Below, piece by piece: positions 11,847 to 17,932 of a DNA stretch of 17,932 nt. Below the pieces are notes generated by a model. It ran no database searches, was not told the origin of the DNA, and was given only the letters and a program-made list of their open reading frames with translations. The stretch is from positions 1-17,932 of the forward strand of contig CAAHEJ010000055.1 of assembly GCA_900772495.1 (NCBI GenBank), written 5' to 3'. The translations under genes were made by a program, and so were the position numbers. Within the stretch, counting starts at the first letter, position 1. Every line of letters begins with the position of its first letter. Source of the DNA: an uncultured Campylobacter sp. (GTDB taxonomy: Bacteria > Campylobacterota > Campylobacteria > Campylobacterales > Campylobacteraceae).

Positions 11847-12839
11847 ATGCTTAATGATAAAACAATTCTTATCACCGGCGGAACTGGAAGCTTTGGCAAA
11901 AAGTTTATAAAGACAGCTTTAAACAAGTATCCAAAGGTGAAAAAAATCATCGTGTATTCAAGGGACGAATTCAAGCAATTTGAAATGGCAAATATGCCTG
12001 AATTTAAGCCCTTTGAAAAGCAATTGCGATTTTTTATCGGCGATGTGCGCGATAAAGAAAGAATGATGAGGGCTTTTGATGGCGTAGATATCGCCATACA
12101 CGCTGCTGCCTTAAAACAAGTGCCAGCTTGTGAATACAACCCATTTGAAGCGATAAAGACAAATATCCACGGCGCACAAAATGTCATCGAATGTGCCATA
12201 GATAAAGGCGTTAAAAAGGTTGTCGCCTTATCTACTGACAAGGCTTGCGCTCCTGTTAATCTCTATGGGGCGACAAAATTATGCTCTGACAAGCTTTTTA
12301 TCGCGGGAAATTCTTATGCTGGCTTTAAAGAAACGCGATTTTCGGTTGTAAGATATGGCAATGTCGCTGGCTCTCGCGGCTCTGTGATACCTTTTTTTCA
12401 AAAGTTGGTTGCTGATGGGGCGACAGAACTTCCTATCACCGATACAAATATGACTCGTTTTTGGCTCAAACTCGAACAAGCGGTTGAGATGGTTTTAGAG
12501 ACGATTGAGCATATGCGTGGCGGTGAATTATATGTGAAAAAAATCCCCTCTATGAAAATCCTTGATTTAGCCACAGCTATCGCGCCGCAACTTAAAATCA
12601 AAGTGATTGGAATTCGCCCCGGCGAAAAGATATATGAACAAATGATTACCAAAGAAGATGCTTTTCATACCATTGAATTTAAGGATTTTTATATCGTTTT
12701 GCCTCAAATCGGGCTTGCGGGAATCAAATATGATTATCCTAACGCAAAGCGCGTTGCGCCAAACTTTGAGTATCATAGCGGTAACAATGACAAATGGCTA
12801 AGCATTGAAGATATGCGAAAGCTCATAAGTGAGATTTGA
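11847..12839 (+). CDS. pseB: UDP-GlcNAc 4,6-dehydratase (inverting)
   Basis: A 330-residue short-chain dehydrogenase-type enzyme of the PseB/FlaA1 family. The NADP loop GGTGSFG is at residues 11-17, the catalytic set STDKA at 129-133 (Asp131, Lys132) and Tyr140-x3-Lys144. VPACEYNPFEAIKTNIHG and RPGEKIYEQM are further family segments. It converts UDP-GlcNAc to the 4-keto-6-deoxy-L-arabino sugar, the first step of pseudaminic acid synthesis, which in Campylobacter and Helicobacter feeds flagellin glycosylation. AAGGA precedes the ATG. It opens a plus-strand operon in which each following gene overlaps the previous one. Confidence 0.93.
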   Translation: MLNDKTILITGGTGSFGKKFIKTALNKYPKVKKIIVYSRDEFKQFEMANMPEFKPFEKQLRFFIGDVRDKERMMRAFDGVDIAIHAAALKQVPACEYNPFEAIKTNIHGAQNVIECAIDKGVKKVVALSTDKACAPVNLYGATKLCSDKLFIAGNSYAGFKETRFSVVRYGNVAGSRGSVIPFFQKLVADGATELPITDTNMTRFWLKLEQAVEMVLETIEHMRGGELYVKKIPSMKILDLATAIAPQLKIKVIGIRPGEKIYEQMITKEDAFHTIEFKDFYIVLPQIGLAGIKYDYPNAKRVAPNFEYHSGNNDKWLSIEDMRKLISEI

Positions 12840-13933
12840 TGAAAACCTACAACTACGGCAAACAGCATTTAGAATTTGATGATTATCTAGCTGTTTTAAA
12901 AACTTTGACATCGCCATTTTTAACTTGCGGTCCAAAGGTGAGCGAATTTGAGCAAGCTATTTGCGCTTACACAGGCGCAAAGTATTGCGTTGCGGTAAAT
13001 TCAGCAACTTCTGGCTTACACTTAGCAATGCTCGCAGCTGGTATCAACGCAAATGATGAAGTCATCACCTCGCCCATTACTTTTGTATCAAGCGCAAATT
13101 GCGCTCAATTTGTCGGTGCTGATGTGAAATTTGCAGACATTCTCCCAAATAGCGCAAATATCAATCCTAGCGAAATCAAAAAGCATATCACTCAAAAAAC
13201 AAAAGCGATAATCCCCGTGCATTTTGCAGGACAATCCTGCGATATGGCAAAGATAAATGAAATTTTACCCAAAGATAGAAAAATTTATATTATCGAAGAT
13301 GCAGCACACGCCATAGGCTCAGAGTATAAGCAAACAAAAGTTGGCTCTTGTGCTTACTCTGATATGGCGGTTTTTTCTTTTCACCCTGTCAAAACAATAA
13401 CAACTTGCGAGGGTGGAGCGGTTACGACAAACGACAAAAAACTTTACGAAAAATTGCTCGTTTATCGCTCTCACGGCTTACACACGACTACACAATGGCA
13501 TTATGATATGCTTGAACTTGGCTTTAATTACCGTATGAACGATGTCCAAGCTGCATTAGGTATCACTCAGCTTAAAAAACTCGATAAATTTAAAAAGCGT
13601 AGAAGAGAAATCGTGGAATTTTACAACAAAAATTTAGGACTTTCACACTTGATAGAAGAGGATTTTTCAAACGCTTGTTTTCATTTGTATGTTGTTTTGG
13701 TTGAAAATAGAGAAAGATTTTATCGCAACGCAAAAAAACTCGGCTTAAATTTACAAGTGCATTATATTCCCGTGCATACACAGCCTTATTATCAGCGATT
13801 TGGCTATAAATGGGGCGATTATCCAAATGCGGAGAAGTATTATGAGCGTTGCATTTCTTTGCCTCTTTATTATGATTTGAAGGATAAGGATTTGAAAGAA
13901 ATTGTCAAAAGAGTAAAGGAGGCGTTGCGATGA
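12839..13933 (+). CDS. pseC: UDP-4-amino-4,6-dideoxy-N-acetyl-beta-L-altrosamine transaminase
   Basis: A 364-residue PLP-dependent aminotransferase of the DegT/DnrJ/EryC1 fold. The PLP lysine is Lys185 in FSFHPVKTITTCEGG, and VNSATSGLHLA (phosphate binding) and EDAAHAIGS (Asp contacting the PLP ring nitrogen) are in place. It acts on the PseB product, with glutamate as amino donor. The ATG at 12839 shares one base with the pseB stop (TGATG), so translation is probably coupled; a TTG one codon earlier is possible but not needed. Assignment as PseC is supported by flanking pseB and pseF. Confidence 0.92.
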   Translation: MKTYNYGKQHLEFDDYLAVLKTLTSPFLTCGPKVSEFEQAICAYTGAKYCVAVNSATSGLHLAMLAAGINANDEVITSPITFVSSANCAQFVGADVKFADILPNSANINPSEIKKHITQKTKAIIPVHFAGQSCDMAKINEILPKDRKIYIIEDAAHAIGSEYKQTKVGSCAYSDMAVFSFHPVKTITTCEGGAVTTNDKKLYEKLLVYRSHGLHTTTQWHYDMLELGFNYRMNDVQAALGITQLKKLDKFKKRRREIVEFYNKNLGLSHLIEEDFSNACFHLYVVLVENRERFYRNAKKLGLNLQVHYIPVHTQPYYQRFGYKWGDYPNAEKYYERCISLPLYYDLKDKDLKEIVKRVKEALR

Positions 13934-14625
13934 GTATAGTGGCGATGATAACGGCAAGAGGCGGAAGCAAAAGAATTCCACGCAAAAACATTAGGGATTT
14001 TATGGGAAAACCTATGCTTGCTTATGCGATAGATGCGGCTTTTAAGGCTGAAATTTTTGATGAAATAATGGTTTCAACCGATGATGATGAAATAGCACAG
14101 ATTGCCCAAAAATACGGTGCCAAAGTTCCTTTTATGCGCTCAAAAGAAGCCGCAAATGACTTTGCCACGACAAGCGATGTGCTGAATGAAATCATCAGCA
14201 ATTATCAAAAAATCAATAAAAATTTTGACAAATTTTGCTGCATTTATCCTTGTGTGCCGTTTTTAACAGGTGAAATTTTAAAAAGAGCAAATCAAATCTT
14301 TGAAAACGATGAAAATTTAGATAGTTTGATACCTGTCGTGCGTTTTTCATTTCCTATCCAAAGGGCATTTAGAGTAAATGACAAAAAAATGCTTGAATTT
14401 AGAGAGCCAAAGCACGCTTTAACGCGTTCGCAGGATTTAGAGCCTATGTATCACGATGTAGGAATGTTTTATTTTGCAAAAACAAAGAGCTTTTTAAAAC
14501 ACAATGCGTTGGTTACGCAACACACAGGCTATATCGAAATGAATGAATCACTCATACAAGATATAGACAATGAATCTGACTGGAAAATGGCAGAAATCAA
14601 ATACAAAGTTTTAAAAAATGTATAA
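13930..14625 (+). CDS. pseF: CMP-pseudaminic acid synthetase
   Basis: A 231-residue nucleotidyltransferase of the CMP-NeuNAc synthetase family. The N-terminal CTP-binding motif ARGGSKRIPRKN is at residues 9-20 and STDDDEIAQIA and the C-terminal DVGMFYF and DIDNESDWKMAE are characteristic of PseF. It activates the nine-carbon sugar with CTP, the last step before transfer to flagellin. The start overlaps the pseC stop by 4 nt and has AGGAGG 7 nt upstream, the strongest ribosome site in the operon. The sugar synthase PseI and the hydrolase PseG, which act before it, are not in the window. Confidence 0.92.
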   Translation: MSIVAMITARGGSKRIPRKNIRDFMGKPMLAYAIDAAFKAEIFDEIMVSTDDDEIAQIAQKYGAKVPFMRSKEAANDFATTSDVLNEIISNYQKINKNFDKFCCIYPCVPFLTGEILKRANQIFENDENLDSLIPVVRFSFPIQRAFRVNDKKMLEFREPKHALTRSQDLEPMYHDVGMFYFAKTKSFLKHNALVTQHTGYIEMNESLIQDIDNESDWKMAEIKYKVLKNV

Positions 14626-15532
14626 TGCTTTGATTGTGGGTGCTGGGCAAATTGCTGGTGGATTTGATGATATAAATGATGATTATATCCTTACTCACGC
14701 GCACGCTTATGCAAAAAATTCAAGCATTGATTTACTAGGCTTTTATGACATTGATGAGAAAAAAGCTGAATTTATGGCAAAAAAATGGAACACAAAATGC
14801 CTTTACTCATTAAATGAAGCGCAAAATGTCGATATAGTAAGCATTTGCGTCCCAGATGAATACCACGCGCAAATGGCATCAAAGGTGGCAACCTTGCTAA
14901 AACCCAAAATCATCTTTTTAGAAAAGCCTGTTTGTAAGGATAAAAAAGATATTGAAATTTTAAAACAGATTCAAATTCCTATTTTAGTAAATTATTCTCG
15001 TAGTTTTTCAAAAAGCTTTCAAAATTTAGCGCATCAAATCAAAAACAACGAATTTGGCAAATATCAATGCGGCAGCGCTTTTTACACAAAAGGCTTTATA
15101 CACAATGGCTCACATATTATAAATTTACTCAATTTATTGCTTGGTGAGATAAAAGAAAGTAGCACTTTTAATGCGTTTTGTGATTTTTACGATGATGATG
15201 AGACAAAGAGCGTGATTTTAACCTTTGAGGATAACAAAAAAGTAGTGATAAATGGGTGCGATTGTAACAATTATACGATTTTTGAGCTTGATTTATTGTT
15301 TGAAAAAGCACGCATAAGAATGCTTGATAGTGGCTTTTTGATTGAGATATATAGCGTCAAAGATAATGATAAATTCAAAGGCTATAAAACACTTGCGCTA
15401 AAAAAAAGTTATAAAACTGATTTGGATTTTGCTATGGCAAATGCGGTTGATAACATTGTCGCTTATTTAAATGCTAATGAAAAGCTATTATGCACGCTTG
15501 ATGATGGATATAAGGCGATAAAATATGCGTAA
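14618..15532 (+). CDS. Gfo/Idh/MocA-family oxidoreductase
   Basis: A 304-residue NAD(P)-dependent sugar oxidoreductase. The Rossmann loop VGAGQIAGG is at residues 7-15 and the conserved Glu-Lys-Pro of the family at 102-104 (FLEKPV). The C-terminal domain has HNGSHIINLL near the expected substrate histidine. It overlaps pseF by 8 nt and has no clear ribosome site, so it depends on coupling. Enzymes of this family oxidise or reduce nucleotide sugars or their derivatives, for example WbpB in diacetamido-uronic acid synthesis. It is not part of the standard six-enzyme pseudaminic-acid pathway and may make a modified version or supply a second sugar. Confidence 0.82.
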   Translation: MYNALIVGAGQIAGGFDDINDDYILTHAHAYAKNSSIDLLGFYDIDEKKAEFMAKKWNTKCLYSLNEAQNVDIVSICVPDEYHAQMASKVATLLKPKIIFLEKPVCKDKKDIEILKQIQIPILVNYSRSFSKSFQNLAHQIKNNEFGKYQCGSAFYTKGFIHNGSHIINLLNLLLGEIKESSTFNAFCDFYDDDETKSVILTFEDNKKVVINGCDCNNYTIFELDLLFEKARIRMLDSGFLIEIYSVKDNDKFKGYKTLALKKSYKTDLDFAMANAVDNIVAYLNANEKLLCTLDDGYKAIKYA

Positions 15533-16541
15533 GATTTTGTTTTTCGCACACGATCCTGGCGGTGCAAATGCTATCAAACCTTTGATTGAGCCTTTGAGGG
15601 CAAAAGGCTTTGAGTGTTTTATATATGGCAAGGGTCCCGCGCTAGCGATTTTGCCAAATGTCGCTGAGTATGCGGGTAATACAGATGAGTTGATAAAAAA
15701 TGTCAAGCCAAATTTCATCATCACAGGCACAAGCGCAAAAGATATGACAGAAAAAGAGTTAAGAAAATCCGCTCGCAAGCACGGCGTTTTGTGCCTAGCT
15801 ATACTTGATTCTTGGGTGAATTATAACAGATTTACAAAGTATTCTACCAAAGAATTAGCCAAAAACAAAAAATACAACGAGCTTGATTATTTGCCCGATT
15901 TTCTCATCGTAATGGATACTTACGCAAAAAATGAAGCAAGCAAACAAGGCGTGCCACAAGATATCATATATCCCTTAGGAAATCCACATTTTGGATACAT
16001 TAAAAACGCCTTTAAAAATTTAAACGCCGATGAACTAAGAACTTCGTTGTTAGATGACAAAAACAAGCTTATTGTATGGGTATCAGAGTCTATTATAGAA
16101 GATTATGGTAAAGGTTTAGAACTTGAATGTTTAAAAGATTTGATTGAGATAACACCAAAGGAAGCCAAGCTAGTAGTAAAGCCGCACCCCCGTGAAAAGC
16201 AAGATAAATTTGATGAATTTAAAGACATTACTATCATCAAAGATATAAGCTCTCAACACATAATCAAAGCTGCAGATTTGGTTATCTCTATGACTTCTAT
16301 GGTGCTACTTGAAAGCATTATTGCCGATAAACAAGCGATAAGTTATCAAAAAAATCAAACAAATGATGAAAAATTTATCCTCACAAAAATGAAAGCCTTG
16401 CCTTTTATCAACGATAAATTCAGCTTAAAAAAAGAGATAGAAGAAAGACTAAAAATTCACAAAAAGATAAATTTACAAATCAACTTTAACGCGACTGAAA
16501 ATATCATTAAATTCATAGAGGAGAGATTATGTCAAAATTAG
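15525..16541 (+). CDS. GT-B-like sugar enzyme, family not resolved
   Basis: A 338-residue protein with a GT-B-like plan: an N-terminal Rossmann-type half beginning KILFFAHDPGGANAIKPL, and a C-terminal half with KPHPRE (219-224) and SMTSMVLLES (255-264). These recall the HP and S/T motifs of capsule-type transferases (polysialyltransferase, CDP-glycerol transferase) and of nucleotide-sugar epimerases. DSWVNYNRF (95-103) is another likely family signature. It sits where PseG would be expected but lacks the G-x-G-H-x-x-R signature of PseG near its N-terminus. It may transfer a sugar, hydrolyse a UDP-sugar or act on a CMP-sugar; I cannot say which. It overlaps the oxidoreductase gene by 8 nt and has AAGG upstream. 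Confidence 0.7.
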   Translation: MRKILFFAHDPGGANAIKPLIEPLRAKGFECFIYGKGPALAILPNVAEYAGNTDELIKNVKPNFIITGTSAKDMTEKELRKSARKHGVLCLAILDSWVNYNRFTKYSTKELAKNKKYNELDYLPDFLIVMDTYAKNEASKQGVPQDIIYPLGNPHFGYIKNAFKNLNADELRTSLLDDKNKLIVWVSESIIEDYGKGLELECLKDLIEITPKEAKLVVKPHPREKQDKFDEFKDITIIKDISSQHIIKAADLVISMTSMVLLESIIADKQAISYQKNQTNDEKFILTKMKALPFINDKFSLKKEIEERLKIHKKINLQINFNATENIIKFIEERLCQN

Positions 16542-17857
16542 CATTACTGGGCGGGCAAAAGGTTAGAAAAGACAAATTCCCCGCTTACAAACCCATAGGC
16601 GAAGAAGAGTTACAAAGGGTGATGAAAGTTTTTGAAACTTCTATATTTTCAAAATTTTTAGGTTGCTGGCACGATGATTTTTTTGGCGGACCACAAGTAA
16701 GAGAGCTAGAAGAAAAATGGGCTAAATTCTTTGGTGCTAAATATGCCATTTCGGTAAATTCAGCAACTTCTGCGCTTTATTGTGCGGTTGGTGCTATCGG
16801 CACTGAGCCATTTGATGAAATCATCGTTTCGCCTTATACGATGAGTGCAAGTGCTACTGCTCCGCTTATTTACAATGCTATCCCTGTTTTTGCGGACATT
16901 GAAAAGGATTGTTTTTGTTTAGATGTAAATTCCATAGCACAAAAAATCACCGACAAAACAAAAGCCATCATTGTCGTAAATATCTTTGGACAACCTTACA
17001 ATGCTGATGCTATCAACGCACTAGCCAAACAGCACAATCTAAAAATCATAGAAGACAGCGCGCAAGCCCCTTATGCCAAGCTAAATGGCAAATTTGCAGG
17101 CACATTAGGCGATATCGGCATTTATTCGCTCAATTATCACAAGCACATTCATTCAGGCGAAGGTGGCATTTTGGTTACTGATGATGAAGAGCTAGCAAAT
17201 AGATTAAGACTTATAAGAAATCACGCAGAAGCTGTTATCGAGGCAAAGGGCGATAAAAATTTAAGCAATATGTTTGGATTTAACTTTCGTATGACAGAAA
17301 TCGAAGCCGCCATAGCTAATGAACAACTTGGCAAGCTTGAAAATTTAGTGCTTGAAAGAAGACAAAACATTGCTTATTTGGAGCAAAATTTAAAAGAACT
17401 TCCTTTTTTAGCTATGCAAAAGCTTAGAGAGGGCGCAGAGCATTCGTATTATGCGCATACTTTTTTATTTGACAAAAAAAAAGCAGGCGTGCATAGAGAT
17501 ATCTTTGTCAAAGCCCTTTGCGCTGAGCTTATGCCCATAGAATTAAGAGAAGCAGAGGGCATAAAAATCGGGTGCGGCTATCTCAAACCGCTTTATTTGT
17601 CCCCGTTGTTTCAAAACAAAATCGCTTATGGCAAGGGAGGCTTTCCTTGGACTTATGCGCAAAAAGAAAACAAAAGAGTTTATGATTACTCACAAGGCAT
17701 TTGCCCTGTTGTGGAGGATTTGTATCACAATACCTTGATAACTCACGAATATATGCGCCCGGGAATGAGTAAAAAAGATTTAGATGATGTAATTAACGCT
17801 TTTATCAAGGTGGCACAAAATTTAGATGATTTAAAAAACTACAAAGGAACGATATAA
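16529..17857 (+). CDS. Second DegT/DnrJ/EryC1/StrS-family aminotransferase
   Basis: A 442-residue PLP enzyme, about 70 residues longer than PseC and clearly a different branch. The PLP lysine is Lys205 (NYHKHIHSGEGG), with VNSATSALYCA at the phosphate site and EDSAQA (Asp176) at the ring nitrogen. The opening LALLGGQKVRKDKFPAY and GGPQVRELEEKW resemble StsC/AHBA-synthase-like members. The C-terminal region near residues 335-400 has an insertion relative to PseC. It overlaps the GT-B-like gene by 13 nt and has GAGGAGA 4 nt upstream. With the oxidoreductase and the acetyltransferase it could oxidise, aminate and acetylate a sugar position, giving a variant nonulosonic acid or a second N-acetyl sugar. 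Confidence 0.85.
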   Translation: MSKLALLGGQKVRKDKFPAYKPIGEEELQRVMKVFETSIFSKFLGCWHDDFFGGPQVRELEEKWAKFFGAKYAISVNSATSALYCAVGAIGTEPFDEIIVSPYTMSASATAPLIYNAIPVFADIEKDCFCLDVNSIAQKITDKTKAIIVVNIFGQPYNADAINALAKQHNLKIIEDSAQAPYAKLNGKFAGTLGDIGIYSLNYHKHIHSGEGGILVTDDEELANRLRLIRNHAEAVIEAKGDKNLSNMFGFNFRMTEIEAAIANEQLGKLENLVLERRQNIAYLEQNLKELPFLAMQKLREGAEHSYYAHTFLFDKKKAGVHRDIFVKALCAELMPIELREAEGIKIGCGYLKPLYLSPLFQNKIAYGKGGFPWTYAQKENKRVYDYSQGICPVVEDLYHNTLITHEYMRPGMSKKDLDDVINAFIKVAQNLDDLKNYKGTI

Positions 17858-17932
17858 TGCTTTTAAAGAGTGAAAATTTACAGCTCAAACCGCTATCATT
17901 AGATGATTTAAGCGATGCGTATGTAAGCTGGC
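17857..17932 (+). CDS. GNAT-family acetyltransferase, PseH-like (cut by right edge)
   Basis: Only 25 codons are visible. The ATG at 17857 shares one base with the stop of the preceding aminotransferase gene (TAATG). The sequence LQLKPLSLDDLSDAYVSW is typical of the start of RimJ/PseH-type GNAT acetyltransferases. PseH N-acetylates the 4-amino sugar made by PseC, so the gene would supply a missing pathway step. Family assignment from so short a piece is tentative. Confidence 0.55.
   Translation, partial: MLLKSENLQLKPLSLDDLSDAYVSW

Noticed and set aside
15525..16541. Calling this gene pseG
   Set aside because: Position fits, but the N-terminal G-x-G-H-x-x-R signature of PseG is absent and KPHPRE points to another branch.
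1..17932. CRISPR array, insertion sequence, integrase or tRNA/rRNA gene
   Set aside because: I searched by eye for spaced direct repeats, transposase motifs and T-loop sequences and found none.

Overview
The window reads as a chromosomal stretch of a Campylobacter-like member of the Campylobacterota. Supporting signs are the sigma70 promoters with a TATAAT-type -10 box and only T-rich tracts in place of a -35 box, very frequent AAATTT/GAATTT words, a PatA-PatB-Ape1 peptidoglycan O-acetylation cassette, and a pseudaminic-acid (flagellin sugar) operon. The species cannot be fixed from the sequence alone.

Layout. (1) Positions 1-3406, minus strand: patA, patB and ape1, with patB and ape1 tightly packed and ape1 cut by the left edge. 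Together they add and remove O-acetyl groups on peptidoglycan. (2) 3573-4700, minus: a cation-diffusion-facilitator-like membrane protein with an altered metal site. (3) 4903-6185, plus: an orphan ParA-type ATPase followed by a very basic protein with a probable ribbon-helix-helix C-terminus, then a CoA-binding protein (6282-6725). (4) 6726-7167: no protein gene, but a promoter followed by a strongly closed RNA structure (6S-like candidate), a 10-bp periodic repeat and the trxA terminator. (5) 7168-11749: a redox/electron-transfer block. It holds trxA, a DUF2892 membrane protein preceded by a 25-codon Tat-signal stub, a minus-strand operon of a Tat-type Fe-S protein, a b-type cytochrome and a SLAC1/TehA-type channel, and a divergent CRP/FNR-family regulator. 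(6) 11847 to the right edge, plus: pseB, pseC, pseF, a Gfo/Idh/MocA oxidoreductase, a GT-B-like protein, a second DegT-type aminotransferase and the start of a GNAT acetyltransferase, all overlapping or nearly so.

Most interesting result: a perfect 13-bp palindrome (GTAAC-3 nt-GTTAC) occurs three times, upstream of trxA, of the Tat-stub/DUF2892 pair and of the Fe-S/cytochrome/channel operon. In all three cases exactly 22 nt separate the palindrome from the -10 box, so its centre lies near -41, the class II activator position. The third copy also lies between the divergent CRP/FNR regulator gene and its predicted promoter. This suggests a local, self-contained regulon (activator, probable autorepression, three target units). 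The Fe-S/cytochrome pair has no catalytic subunit beside it.

Other points are the ParA/basic-RHH pair, the non-standard composition of the pseudaminic-acid locus (no PseG or PseI in view, three extra enzymes), and low-complexity Asn-rich N-termini encoded by dense RAATTY sites.
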